From: Pedobacter zeae
GTDB taxonomy: Bacteria > Bacteroidota > Bacteroidia > Sphingobacteriales > Sphingobacteriaceae
DNA length: 64,000 bases
Assembly: GCF_014196715.1 (NCBI RefSeq)
Contig: NZ_JACIEF010000002.1
Span: 1,365,671-1,429,670, forward strand
Reading direction: 5' to 3'
A program made the translations under genes and the position numbers. The notes beneath the pieces were generated by a model that made no database searches, had not been told where the DNA came from, and saw nothing but the letters and a program-made list of their open reading frames with translations. Below, in pieces: positions 1-9,969 of the stretch. The stretch's first letter is position 1, and each line of letters opens with the position of its first letter.

Positions 1-3000
1 TTTTTTGCAAACGGAGGTTTATATCGTGATAATACCGGAATGATATGGCTCTGTGGTAAAAATGGCCTTAGTAAAATAGATTTTAACCAGTATAAGTTTA
101 ACTTTATTCCACTTCCTCTGGGGCAGGCCGAAATCAAATCGATGATTAGTGATGGGAGCAATTTTTGGTTAGGAACCAACAAAGGCCTTTATCAATACGA
201 TACAGATAACCGGTCCATTGCCAGGCTCTTGCATACTAATAATCCAAACAGTTTGTCCAGTAACGATATTATTAACTTATCTGCCGATTTAAAGGGCCGG
301 TTATGGGTAATGAGCGAAAATGGATTTGACCTGTATAACCAAGAGGAAAATAAGTTTATACATCACCATCACCGCTCGGCACTGGGTAGTTTTTTTAATG
401 AAGATGTTTTTAGAGACCTGATCGAAGTAAACGACGGCGAATATTACCTCGCTACAGATGCAGGTTTAAAAATCTACAACGATAAAACCAAAGCTTATAC
501 CCATTACTATAACGATCCGAAAAATTTAGGCTCTCTGAGTAATAACCATTTGTATTGCCTGTTAAAAGATGCGCAGGGGAATATCTGGATTGGAACATAC
601 GGAAGCGGGCTCAGCCGGTTTAATCCTAAAACCAAAAAGTTCAGTAATTACATGATCAACAATTCAAGAACGGGCGGCATTAGCAATAATATTGTAAACA
701 GCCTTTACCTGGATTCGCATCAAAATGTTTGGATCTGCACCCGCGATGGATTAAATAAATATGTGGCTAAAACCAATACTTTCGAAATATATTCGAAACA
801 GAATGGCTTTGCGAGCAATGTTTTTACCGACATGGTAGAAGATGATAGTGGAAAGTTATGGATAATTACCGAACAAGGCCTTTCGCTTTTTGATCCGCTA
901 ACCAAAGCGGTCAGAAATTATGATGAAAAGGATGGGGTTTATTCCAATGCTGCGATCTGTAAAAATGACAAAGGAGAGATCTACCTGGCAGGCAACAAAG
1001 GTATCGTTTATTTTAATCCAAAACAGCTTAAATACAATAAGCAGGCACCTGCAGTTTACTTTTCTGATTTTTCGGTTTTTAATAAACTGATCCTCCCCGG
1101 CAAAGATTCTCCTTTAAAATTGCCCGTTTATATGACAAAAAGGATCACACTACCGTACGATCAGAGTGTACTTTCTTTTGGTTTTGTGGCACTAAATTAT
1201 ACACTTTCAGAAAAAAACCAGTATGCCTACTTTCTTGAAGGTTTTGATAAAAAATGGAATTATAGCGGGAGCGAACATAAAGTTACCTACACCAACTTAA
1301 ATCCAGGTAAATACACCTTGAAAATACGGGCGTCGAACAACGATGGTATCTGGAATATGAATGGAAATTCGATTCAGATCATCATTACGCCGCCCTGGTA
1401 CCGTACCTGGTGGGCCTTTTGTATTTATGGTTTGGCTTTCTTTGGCCTTGTGTATGCCTACCTTAAATACCGCGAACACCAATCTAACTTAAAATTTCAG
1501 ATTAAACTGGCCCATATAGAGAGCGAAAAAGAAAAGGAGCTTAGCGAGAAGAAACTATCATTCTTTACCAATGTATCGCACGAATTCCGTACACCGCTTA
1601 CCTTAATTATCAACCCGGTTAAAGAGCTTTTATACAAGAACGATAATAATGTTGATACTACTGATTTAAACATTGTATACCGGAACGCCAAGCGGCTTTT
1701 AAGTTTGGTAGACCAGTTGCTGCTGTTTAGAAAAGCAGATACTTACGGCGAAAAGTTAAAAGTGGCGCCGATAAACCTGGTGAGTTTGTGCAAGGAAGTG
1801 TTCCTTTGCTTTATACACCAGGCCCGGTCAAAAAATGTAACGCTCGAGTTTAGCTGCACCGACGAAGTGATTGCTTTTTATGCCGATCGCGAAAAAATTG
1901 AAATTGTTTTTTTTAACCTGCTTTCCAATGCGATAAAATTTACGCCGGAAGGTGGTAGCGTTAGGATGCTGATAGATAACAGCCAGGAAAATGTAATCAT
2001 TAGTGTTGAAGATTCAGGCTGCGGTATCACTGATGCGGCAGCAGAAAAATTGTACGAGAAATTTTACCAGGATCCTGGTAACAAATCAGCTAAGGGGGGC
2101 TTTGGAATTGGTTTATACCTGGCCAAAAATTTTATTGAAATGCATGGTGGAACCATAACGTATACCAGCACAGAAAATAAGGGAACTACCTTTAATGTTA
2201 CTTTATTAAGAGGGGTAGCACATTTTAAAGATGCCATTATATTACAGGAAGAATTGACCGATTCGGATTCTTCATTATTTAAAGAACTGATAGAAGATGA
2301 GATCAGTGCTAACAAAATTGTAGAAGCTGCTGAAGGGCAAATGGCAGATAACCAGCTGGCCACCGAATTAAAAAGCCTGCTTATTATTGATGATAATACA
2401 GAAATAAGGGAATACCTTAAACAGGTTTTTAGAATGGATTATCATATTTACGAAGCCGCTAATGGAGAAAAAGGCTATGAAATGACAAAAGAGCTATTGC
2501 CTGATATTGTGATTTGCGATGTTATGATGGATGGAATGACCGGTATAGAACTATGCAGTAAAATAAAAGAAGATGTATCGGTCTCGCACATCCCGATTAT
2601 TTTACTTACGGCCATTTCTGCACCAGAGGTAAAGCTTAAAGGAATAGAAGGTGGTGCCGACGATTACATTAGTAAACCTTTTGATAAGGATTTTTTAAAG
2701 GCAAGGGTAGCCAGTATACTGAAGAGCAAAAATGCCCTTCAAAAATACTTTTATAATGAAATTACACTCAATTCGAACAACACCAAAATCTCTGCAGAGT
2801 ACAAGGATTTTTTAGATAACTGTATCCGGATTGTGGAAGAACATCTTACCGATCCCGATTTTAACATCGATACGCTCTCAACCGCCCTGGGCATGTCGAG
2901 ATCTAATTTATACCGGAAGATAAAATCCATTTCCGGTCAGTCTGCCAATGGGTTTATCCGTTTCATCAGGTTAAGGAAGGCGGCCGAAATTTTTATTAAC

Positions 3001-3174
3001 ACAGATAAAACGATCCAGGAAACTTCTTACATGGTGGCCATTACCGATCCCAAATATTTCAGGGAGCAGTTTTATAAGCTGTTTAACATGAATCCATCAC
3101 AGTATATTAAAAAATTCAGGAAGCCATTCTCTAATAATATCCAACTAAATTCGACCGTCAAAAAAGCTAAATAA
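1..3174 (+). CDS. Hybrid two-component system regulator (HTCS), 5' end outside window
   Basis: The frame is open from base 1, so the start lies upstream and about 300 residues are probably missing compared with the full-length paralogue at the other end of the window. Numbering codons from base 1, residues up to about 340 are two-component-regulator propeller repeats (recurring G-x-IWIGT and LWV motifs). A Y_Y_Y sensor domain (about 390-465) and one membrane span (about 470-490) follow. The histidine-kinase dimerisation motif VSHEFRTPLTL has its His near codon 527, then an ATPase domain with GFGIGLYLAKN. The receiver has its phospho-acceptor Asp near codon 840 (DVMMDG). An AraC-type helix-turn-helix ends the protein. 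In this family the periplasmic propeller binds a glycan fragment and the fused receiver/AraC part activates the adjacent susCD operon. That operon follows here on the same strand, which makes it the likely target. Confidence 0.95.
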   Translation, partial: FFANGGLYRDNTGMIWLCGKNGLSKIDFNQYKFNFIPLPLGQAEIKSMISDGSNFWLGTNKGLYQYDTDNRSIARLLHTNNPNSLSSNDIINLSADLKGRLWVMSENGFDLYNQEENKFIHHHHRSALGSFFNEDVFRDLIEVNDGEYYLATDAGLKIYNDKTKAYTHYYNDPKNLGSLSNNHLYCLLKDAQGNIWIGTYGSGLSRFNPKTKKFSNYMINNSRTGGISNNIVNSLYLDSHQNVWICTRDGLNKYVAKTNTFEIYSKQNGFASNVFTDMVEDDSGKLWIITEQGLSLFDPLTKAVRNYDEKDGVYSNAAICKNDKGEIYLAGNKGIVYFNPKQLKYNKQAPAVYFSDFSVFNKLILPGKDSPLKLPVYMTKRITLPYDQSVLSFGFVALNYTLSEKNQYAYFLEGFDKKWNYSGSEHKVTYTNLNPGKYTLKIRASNNDGIWNMNGNSIQIIITPPWYRTWWAFCIYGLAFFGLVYAYLKYREHQSNLKFQIKLAHIESEKEKELSEKKLSFFTNVSHEFRTPLTLIINPVKELLYKNDNNVDTTDLNIVYRNAKRLLSLVDQLLLFRKADTYGEKLKVAPINLVSLCKEVFLCFIHQARSKNVTLEFSCTDEVIAFYADREKIEIVFFNLLSNAIKFTPEGGSVRMLIDNSQENVIISVEDSGCGITDAAAEKLYEKFYQDPGNKSAKGGFGIGLYLAKNFIEMHGGTITYTSTENKGTTFNVTLLRGVAHFKDAIILQEELTDSDSSLFKELIEDEISANKIVEAAEGQMADNQLATELKSLLIIDDNTEIREYLKQVFRMDYHIYEAANGEKGYEMTKELLPDIVICDVMMDGMTGIELCSKIKEDVSVSHIPIILLTAISAPEVKLKGIEGGADDYISKPFDKDFLKARVASILKSKNALQKYFYNEITLNSNNTKISAEYKDFLDNCIRIVEEHLTDPDFNIDTLSTALGMSRSNLYRKIKSISGQSANGFIRFIRLRKAAEIFINTDKTIQETSYMVAITDPKYFREQFYKLFNMNPSQYIKKFRKPFSNNIQLNSTVKKAK

Positions 3175-3205
3175 AAACGGCGCTGATGTGCTCTTTTTTC
3201 TGCAA

Positions 3206-3233
3206 TATGCCTTAAAACCTCTTTTAAGGCATA
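3206..3233 (+). terminator. 12-bp perfect hairpin after the HTCS gene
   Basis: TATGCCTTAAAA and its exact reverse complement are separated by a 4-base loop (CCTC), 32 bases after the stop codon. No T tract follows, so it is either an atypical terminator or a processing or regulatory structure. A shorter hairpin with the same GCCTT/AAGGC core follows the second HTCS gene at about 63929-63941. Confidence 0.55.
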
Positions 3234-3239
3234 ATTAGG

Positions 3240-3281
3240 TTTGTTTACCCCTCTAATTTGGATTGTTTGTACCCCTTTAAT
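3240..3281 (+). promoter_or_regulatory. Paired direct repeat upstream of susC, candidate HTCS operator
   Basis: TTTGTTTACCCCTCTAAT (from 3240) is repeated as TTTGTACCCCTTTAAT (from 3266), with the two ACCCCT cores exactly 24 bp apart. AraC-type DNA-binding domains typically bind direct half-sites about two helical turns apart. The position, between the regulator and its presumed susC target, fits an operator. A similar pair of C-rich half-sites lies just after the second HTCS gene. Confidence 0.45.
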
Positions 3282-3406
3282 ATTGTTTGTTGGAGCTAAT
3301 TTAGACCTCCATTAAGCAGTTCTATAACTATAAAATCTAATAACAAACTATTGTTATCTAGGTATAGACCTGATCTGCTAACCAAATATTAAACGTGCAA
3401 ACCAAA

Positions 3407-6400
3407 ATGAGAGAAAAAAATCTGAAGGAATTTTCACCTTTAAAATTCTTTAAAATTAAAGCATTGGCTTTTTTATTTATCCTATCCATTAGTGTACCGG
3501 TAACCGCTTCTTCATTTTCCGCATTGGCTGGAAAAGTGAAACTGACGCGCGAGATTGTAGTAACAGGTACAGTAACAGACGAAAACGGAGCTACATTTCC
3601 GGGGGTATCGGTTAAAATTAAGGGAACCGAAAAAGCAGTTCAAACCGATGCAAAAGGTAAATTTAGTATCAGTGTGGCATCCGCAACAGACGTACTTGTT
3701 TTTTCTTCTATAGGCTACACTAGCCAGGAGCAAACGGTTGGCAATAGAACAACCATCAACGTTAAGCTCGGTTCCGATACCAAAACACTTAACGAACTGG
3801 TAGTGGTTGGTTACGGAACGCAGAAAAAAGCAACCCTCACCGGGTCGATATCGCAGGTAAAAGGGGCTGACCTGGTGAAGAGTCCGCAACCAAACTTATC
3901 CAACTCGCTGGCTGGCCGCTTTTCCGGGGTAGTCATTAACAACAGGAGTGGCGAGCCGGGTTATGATGGTTCGAATATCACCATCAGGGGCCTGGCTACT
4001 ACCGGGAGCAATAATGTATTAATTGTTGTAGATGGAATTCCGGGCCAGATTGGAGGATTGGAACGTTTAGATCCCAACGATATTGAAAGTGTTTCGGTAT
4101 TAAAAGATGCCTCTGCAGCGATTTATGGTAACCGGGCAGCCAATGGGGTAATTTTAGTGACCACAAAAAAAGGCAAAACGGGCAAACCAACCATCAATTA
4201 TAGTTTTAACCAGGGTTTTAGCTCGCCAACAAGATTGCCTAAAATGGCCGATGCAGCCACCTATGCACAGATCATGAACGAAATTAGTTTCGATTCTAAT
4301 CCTTCTGGTGGTCTTAATCAGTCGTACACCGCAGATCAGATTGAAAAATTCCGTAATGGTTCCGATCCTTTATTGTATCCTAACACCGATTGGATCGATC
4401 AAACATTACAAAAAACAGCTTTACAGAGTCAGCACAGCCTTTCTGTTAACGGTGGCGGACAAGATGTAAAGTATTACGTATCGTTAGGAACGGTTGCCCA
4501 GGATGGCTTGTATAAGAATGGCGCAACCAAATACAATCAGTATAATTTCCGCTCGAATGTAGATGCCAATATTTCTAAATACCTCAAAGTAGGTTTATCG
4601 GTATCGGGCAGGCAAGAAAACCGTGTGTTTCCTCAGGTAGGGGCCGGCGATATTTTCAGGTCTATTTACAGGGCAAAACCAATTGTAGCTGCTTATTATC
4701 CAAACGGTTTGCCAACAACCGGCATCGAAAATGCAAACCCTGCGGTGCAGGTTACCGATATTGGCGGAACCAGTAAATCGCCAACACAGGTTTTAAATGG
4801 TATTTTAAGAGCTACTTTTATTATTCCAGGTGTAGAAGGCCTTTCTGTGGATGGTTTCTTTTCGGCCGATAAATCCAATGTGTTTACCAAAAGCTTCAAC
4901 AAACCCTATCTGTTATACCAATACGATCCTACCTCTAAAACCTATAACAGTGTAATTACCGGTGGCAATAACCAAAAAGCTACCCTGACCGAAAGCCATA
5001 AAAATGAGTCGTTGCTTACTTCAAACATCAAATTAAATTATGCAAGGCGCTTCAATCTGCACGATATTAATGCTTTTGTGGGTTATGAGCAGAGCGAAAA
5101 CCATTTGGAATTTTTTGATGCACAACGTTTTAACTTCCTCTCTACTTCGTTACCTGAACTTTCGCAAGGAGGTACGGCCGCTACCGATTTTCTAAATTCG
5201 GGTTACAGCTCAAACTATAACCGCCGGAGTATCATTAGCCGTTTAGCTTATAGTTATGATGATAAGTATCTTTTTGAAGGCCAGTTGCGCGTTGATGGAT
5301 CATCCATTTTCCCTCAGGGCAAACAGTATGGTGTTTTTCCATCCGCTTCTGCAGGTTGGGTAATTTCAAAAGAAAAATGGTTTAACGAAAACGTTAAGTT
5401 TGTTGATAACTTAAAAATCCGTGCATCTTACGGCTCTTTGGGTAATGATAATGTAAATGGTTTCCAGTATTTCGATAATTACGTGCTTGTAGGTAACGGC
5501 TTTGTGGCCAGGGATGCCAGCAATGCGCTAACCATACAGCCTGGTGTAAACCTGGTTAAACTGGCAAATCCAAATATTACCTGGGAGGTAGCCAAAAAGC
5601 TCGATATCGGTATTAATGCCACTTTATTTAAAAATTTTAGTATTGAGGCCATTTATTTCCAGCAAAAAAGGTCTGATATCTTAACTACCCGGAACGCATC
5701 ATTGCCTGGTTCTTCAGGAATTGTAAATCCTTATGATGATAAGAGCCCGAACTATACGCCTTTAGTGCCTTCTGAAAATATCGGTAAAGTGAATAATGCT
5801 GGTTTCGAAGCTACTTTAGGATATAACCACAATGGCGAAAACTTTAAGTGGAATGCATCAGGTAACATCACTTACGCAAAAAGTAAAGTGATATTTATTG
5901 ATGAGGCCGTTGGAACATTGGATTATCAACGTAAAACAGGCAGGCCTTTAAATGTCGACCTGCTTTACAATGCCATTGGCATATTTAGAACACAACAGGA
6001 GTTGGATGCTTACCCACATGTTAGTGGTGCTAAAGTTGGCGATCTTAAATATCTTGATTACAATAATGATGGCAAAATAACCGCCGATGACCAAATCAGA
6101 ACGCCTTATAGCAACATCCCTCAAATTACTTATGGATTTACACTTGGCGCTTCTTATAAAAACTTTGATGTATCAATGGTGCTAGCCGGACAAGCCCAGG
6201 TAAGCCAGTATGTTTTGCCAGAATCGGGTAGTGTAGGTAACTTTTACAGCAGTTGGGCCGATAACAGGTTTAGCGCTTCGAACCCGAACGGAACATATCC
6301 GAGGGTAACCGACCGTGCTTCTAATGCCATCAGTGGTGGGCAGTTTAATAATACGTTCTGGTTAAATGATGCCTCTTTTTTAAGGCTTAAAAATGTAGAA

Positions 6401-6589
6401 CTTGCCTATAATATTAAAGCCAGCTTCTTAGAGCGGATCAATGTTTCGGGATTAAGAATTTATGCCAGTGCCTTTAACCTATTTACGATTTCTAAGGTAA
6501 AAGATTACGATCCTGAAGGAACCAGCGGTAGCGGACAGTTTTACCCGCAGCAGCGCATTATTAACTTGGGTGCTAATATTAAATTTTAA
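3407..6589 (+). CDS. SusC/RagA-family TonB-linked outer membrane transporter
   Basis: A protein of about 1060 residues that forms the outer-membrane beta-barrel pore for glycan import, powered by TonB. Visible parts are an N-terminal signal segment (FKIKALAFLFILSISVPVTA), a carboxypeptidase-regulatory-like domain (about residues 50-130, with the TGTVTDENG motif), the plug with the VVGYGTQKK TonB-box-like motif and the D-x-IES-x-SVLKDASAAIYG signature, then the barrel. There is no STN domain, consistent with HTCS rather than FecI/FecR control. An in-frame GTG at 3395 would add four residues, but the ATG at 3407 is the more likely start. susD begins 5 bases after the stop, so the two are co-transcribed. 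The substrate is not readable from the transporter; the hydrolases downstream suggest a galactose-containing polysaccharide. Confidence 0.95.
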   Translation: MREKNLKEFSPLKFFKIKALAFLFILSISVPVTASSFSALAGKVKLTREIVVTGTVTDENGATFPGVSVKIKGTEKAVQTDAKGKFSISVASATDVLVFSSIGYTSQEQTVGNRTTINVKLGSDTKTLNELVVVGYGTQKKATLTGSISQVKGADLVKSPQPNLSNSLAGRFSGVVINNRSGEPGYDGSNITIRGLATTGSNNVLIVVDGIPGQIGGLERLDPNDIESVSVLKDASAAIYGNRAANGVILVTTKKGKTGKPTINYSFNQGFSSPTRLPKMADAATYAQIMNEISFDSNPSGGLNQSYTADQIEKFRNGSDPLLYPNTDWIDQTLQKTALQSQHSLSVNGGGQDVKYYVSLGTVAQDGLYKNGATKYNQYNFRSNVDANISKYLKVGLSVSGRQENRVFPQVGAGDIFRSIYRAKPIVAAYYPNGLPTTGIENANPAVQVTDIGGTSKSPTQVLNGILRATFIIPGVEGLSVDGFFSADKSNVFTKSFNKPYLLYQYDPTSKTYNSVITGGNNQKATLTESHKNESLLTSNIKLNYARRFNLHDINAFVGYEQSENHLEFFDAQRFNFLSTSLPELSQGGTAATDFLNSGYSSNYNRRSIISRLAYSYDDKYLFEGQLRVDGSSIFPQGKQYGVFPSASAGWVISKEKWFNENVKFVDNLKIRASYGSLGNDNVNGFQYFDNYVLVGNGFVARDASNALTIQPGVNLVKLANPNITWEVAKKLDIGINATLFKNFSIEAIYFQQKRSDILTTRNASLPGSSGIVNPYDDKSPNYTPLVPSENIGKVNNAGFEATLGYNHNGENFKWNASGNITYAKSKVIFIDEAVGTLDYQRKTGRPLNVDLLYNAIGIFRTQQELDAYPHVSGAKVGDLKYLDYNNDGKITADDQIRTPYSNIPQITYGFTLGASYKNFDVSMVLAGQAQVSQYVLPESGSVGNFYSSWADNRFSASNPNGTYPRVTDRASNAISGGQFNNTFWLNDASFLRLKNVELAYNIKASFLERINVSGLRIYASAFNLFTISKVKDYDPEGTSGSGQFYPQQRIINLGANIKF

Positions 6590-6594
6590 ACATC

Positions 6595-8295
6595 ATGAAA
6601 ATCAAATCAATATATATAACACTTTTAGGCCTGTCCCTTGTTTCAGGGGCTATGGTGGGCTGTAAAAAAGATTTTTTAAATGTAGAACCAACAGATCGTA
6701 TCTCTACAACTGCTATAGAAGCCGATACAGCTGTTTTAGAGGCCTATATAACCAACCGCTATATCGGCACCAGGTTACAGGATAAAGAAGCTGATGGATC
6801 TGCGCCGGGTTTTGGCAGGGGTTTTGAATATAGCATGTGGAGCTCTTTCACCGACGAATCTATTTATAATAATGATGATGCAACCTGGTTGATCCAGAGA
6901 GGGCAGCTGGCGCCCGAAAATTTAGGAAGCGCTGGTGTATATTGGGGAAGGAGTTACAAAAGTATCAGAGAATGTAATTACGCGCTTGGCGTGCTCGGTA
7001 AAATTGCCATGAGTGCAGCACATAAAAAACAATTGGTTGCTGAGCTTAAGTTTATCAGGGCTTTTCGTTACCAGGATTTGATCCGGAATTATGGTGGTGT
7101 GGTTTTAATGGGCGATAAGGTAACCAACTTAACCGATAATCTGCAGGATCCGGCATTGTTTCAGCGTGCCTCAATCAAAGAATCTATAGATTATGTAACC
7201 GCACAGCTTGATCAGGCTGCTGCAGACCTGCCCCTCGATAATAGTGGCACATGGCTGGCCGGTAGGGCCACTAAAGGTGCAGCGCTGGCACTTAAATCGC
7301 GTTTGCTCTTGTATGCAGCAAGCCCGTTATACAATGCAGGTACCTGGCAGGCTGCTGTTACGGCAGCTCAGGCGGTTATTTCGTTGAATAAATATGGAAT
7401 CTATACCGGTGGATATGCAAACCTGTTTTTAACTGACCAAACCAATGAAGTGATTTTTGCAAGGTTGTTTACCAAAAATGCCAACCATACCCATCTGGAA
7501 ATTGCCAACGGACCTAATGGTTATGGCGGTTGGGGTGGAAATTTACCGATGCAGAACCTGGTAGATGATTACGAAATGGCCAATGGCAAACCAATTACCG
7601 ATCCTACTTCCGGTTATGATAGCAATCAGCCTTACAAAGACCGTGATCCGCGTTTCGCAGCTACCATTTTGTATAATGGTGCAGCATACCGTGAGCGTAA
7701 TGTAGAAACTTTTGTTCCCGGAGGAAAAGACAGTAAAGATGGAATTGATAACTGGAATACCAGTAAAACAGGATATTACCTTAAAAAATTCATGAATGAT
7801 GCCTATCCATTGCAAAACCCATGGGGTAATGCAGGTTTCCAGCCCTGGATATATTTCAGATATGCAGAAATTTTGCTTAACTATGCTGAAGCTGCCAACG
7901 AAGCTTACGGACCTGACGCTGTTCCTTCGGGATCGACAATGTCTGCCAGGGATGCCATAAACATGGTAAGGGCAAGGCCAAGTGTTAATATGCCTGCATT
8001 GGCTGTTGGACTTACGCAGGCACAAATGCGCGATGCGGTACGCTATGAGCGCAGGGTAGAGCTTGCTTTCGAAGAACATCGTTTTTATGATGTAAGAAGG
8101 TGGAAAATTGCAGAGGTAACTGAAAACAAACCTGCAGGCGGAATAATTATTACCAAAACAAGCACAGGCTTTACTTATGCGCCTAAAGTTGCTTTAGATG
8201 GACGTAAGTTCGAAACCAAACATTATTGGTTACCGATACCTAGGGCCGAAATTTTAGCTTCAGGTGGTAAATTGCAGCAAAACCCAGGTTATTAA
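6595..8295 (+). CDS. SusD/RagB-family surface glycan-binding lipoprotein
   Basis: A 566-residue partner of SusC that closes over the transporter as a substrate-binding lid on the cell surface. The lipobox ends at Cys23 (VSGAMVGCKKDFL), followed by the usual SusD opening (FLNVEPTDRIS) and TPR-like helical core. The C-terminus carries RDAINMVRARPSV, the RYERRVELAFEEHRFYDVRRWK motif and a terminal QNPGY, all characteristic of RagB/SusD. It is 5 bases downstream of susC and 22 bases upstream of the GH30 gene, so this is one transcription unit. Length is normal for the family. Confidence 0.95.
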   Translation: MKIKSIYITLLGLSLVSGAMVGCKKDFLNVEPTDRISTTAIEADTAVLEAYITNRYIGTRLQDKEADGSAPGFGRGFEYSMWSSFTDESIYNNDDATWLIQRGQLAPENLGSAGVYWGRSYKSIRECNYALGVLGKIAMSAAHKKQLVAELKFIRAFRYQDLIRNYGGVVLMGDKVTNLTDNLQDPALFQRASIKESIDYVTAQLDQAAADLPLDNSGTWLAGRATKGAALALKSRLLLYAASPLYNAGTWQAAVTAAQAVISLNKYGIYTGGYANLFLTDQTNEVIFARLFTKNANHTHLEIANGPNGYGGWGGNLPMQNLVDDYEMANGKPITDPTSGYDSNQPYKDRDPRFAATILYNGAAYRERNVETFVPGGKDSKDGIDNWNTSKTGYYLKKFMNDAYPLQNPWGNAGFQPWIYFRYAEILLNYAEAANEAYGPDAVPSGSTMSARDAINMVRARPSVNMPALAVGLTQAQMRDAVRYERRVELAFEEHRFYDVRRWKIAEVTENKPAGGIIITKTSTGFTYAPKVALDGRKFETKHYWLPIPRAEILASGGKLQQNPGY

Positions 8296-8317
8296 TAAAT
8301 AGAAATTAATTGTTTGC

Positions 8318-9844
8318 ATGTTAAAGTCATCACCACACCTTAACCGTTTTTTTATCTGTCTGACCTTATTTTTATATGGTAGAGCAACTCTTGCACAAGA
8401 AACGCTCCTAAAAATAGAAATAGATCCTGCCATTACATTCCAAACCATAGAAGGTTTTGGCGCTTCTGATGCATGGACGTGTCAGTTCGCAGGTTTATGG
8501 CCTGCAGCGAAAAAGGATAAGATGGCCGATTTGCTTTTTAGCACCCAAACTACAAAAGCCGGGCAACCGCTGGGCATTGGCCTTAACATGTGGCGTTTTA
8601 GCATTGGTGGCGGTAGTGCTGCCCAGGGTAAGGCAAGCGATATTGGCGACGAATGGCGTCGTCAATACGCTTTTTTGCAACCCGACGGTACCTATGATTG
8701 GAATGCAATGTCAGGGCAGGTATGGTTTTTAATGGCAGCTCAAACCCGCGGGGTAAAACAGTTTATCGGATTTGTAAACAGTCCGCATGTGCTGTTTACC
8801 AAAAATGGAAAAGCTTATTCTACAGATGGCATGTGCAACCTGAATTTTGATAAACTTCCCGAATTTGCCGACTACCTGGTGGCTACCATTAACGGGATAA
8901 AAAAAACAACCGGAATAGAACTAAATTACCTTAGCCCTGCAAACGAGCCGCAGTGGAAATGGAATGAACACAACCAGGAAGGCTGTCCGTACAACAATAC
9001 AGAACTTGCTCAACTGTACAGGGGTGTTAATGATGCTTTGGTGAAAAATCAGGCTAAAACCAAAATACAGATAGGAGAGGCTGGTCAGCTCGATTATTTA
9101 TACCATAATGGAAACACTACAAAGGGAAACCAGGTAGATCAGTTCTTTAATCCCGCATCACCCAATTATGTAGGCAACCTGGCAAGTATAGATCATTCTA
9201 TTTCAGCTCATAGTTATTTTACTACCAGCCCGGAAGAAAAATTTATTACTGTCCGTAAAAAAACGGCCGAAGCAGTGGCGCAAATAAAAGGTCTAAGATA
9301 CTGGATGTCTGAATATTGTGTGCTGGGCGATGAGGTGCTTAAAGGCGAAAAACGCGATCTGGGTATGGTAACTGCCCTTTTCGTTGCGAGGTTGATCCAC
9401 CACGACCTGGTTTTATCAAATGCGGCCTCATGGCAGTGGTGGTTGGGTATATCAGCCGGCGATTACAAAGATGGTTTGGTTTATATCGACAAAAACAAAA
9501 CAGACGGACAGGTTTATGATAGCAAACTATTGTGGGCTTTGGGTAATTATAGCCGTTTTGTTCTCCCGGGCAGTAAGCGCCTTCAGGTTAAAAAACCCGG
9601 AACAAACCTACCCCAGGTTGATGTATCGTCTTATATGCAAGAAAATAAAAAGCTCGTAACGGTAGTGGTTAATCCTACAGAAAACAATCTCGATCTGGAT
9701 ATTGAGGTAAAAGGAAATAAACAAAGTGCTGTACAAACCTATGTTACTTCCGACCAATATAATTTATCGCCCTATAAACAATACCAGGATACAAAACGTA
9801 TTCGTATTCCTGCTAAATCGGTTACTACTGTACTCAGTAATTAA
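8318..9844 (+). CDS. Secreted glycoside hydrolase, family 30 type
   Basis: A 508-residue clan A hydrolase with a cleavable signal peptide (FFICLTLFLYGRATLAQ). GFGASDAW near the mature N-terminus and the TIM-barrel layout match GH30. The proposed acid/base is Glu210 in SPANEPQWKW and the proposed nucleophile is Glu332 in YWMSEYC. A C-terminal beta-sandwich follows (from about residue 415), usual for GH30. The family includes endo-beta-1,6-galactanases, beta-glucosylceramidases, beta-1,6-glucanases and xylanases. Pairing with a GH35 beta-galactosidase makes an endo-beta-1,6-galactanase acting on arabinogalactan side chains the first guess, but this is inference. Protein start: the ATG at 8318, soon after the SusD stop. 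Confidence 0.85.
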   Translation: MLKSSPHLNRFFICLTLFLYGRATLAQETLLKIEIDPAITFQTIEGFGASDAWTCQFAGLWPAAKKDKMADLLFSTQTTKAGQPLGIGLNMWRFSIGGGSAAQGKASDIGDEWRRQYAFLQPDGTYDWNAMSGQVWFLMAAQTRGVKQFIGFVNSPHVLFTKNGKAYSTDGMCNLNFDKLPEFADYLVATINGIKKTTGIELNYLSPANEPQWKWNEHNQEGCPYNNTELAQLYRGVNDALVKNQAKTKIQIGEAGQLDYLYHNGNTTKGNQVDQFFNPASPNYVGNLASIDHSISAHSYFTTSPEEKFITVRKKTAEAVAQIKGLRYWMSEYCVLGDEVLKGEKRDLGMVTALFVARLIHHDLVLSNAASWQWWLGISAGDYKDGLVYIDKNKTDGQVYDSKLLWALGNYSRFVLPGSKRLQVKKPGTNLPQVDVSSYMQENKKLVTVVVNPTENNLDLDIEVKGNKQSAVQTYVTSDQYNLSPYKQYQDTKRIRIPAKSVTTVLSN

Positions 9845-9969
9845 ACCTGATCATTTAAAAGTGTAACGCTACTCTTTTTAAACTCCCTGATCGTTTAAGC
9901 TGAAAAGCACCATGTAAATCGATAGGGGAAAATTATGCAGTTGATTTTTTAATACTTAATACATCTCGA

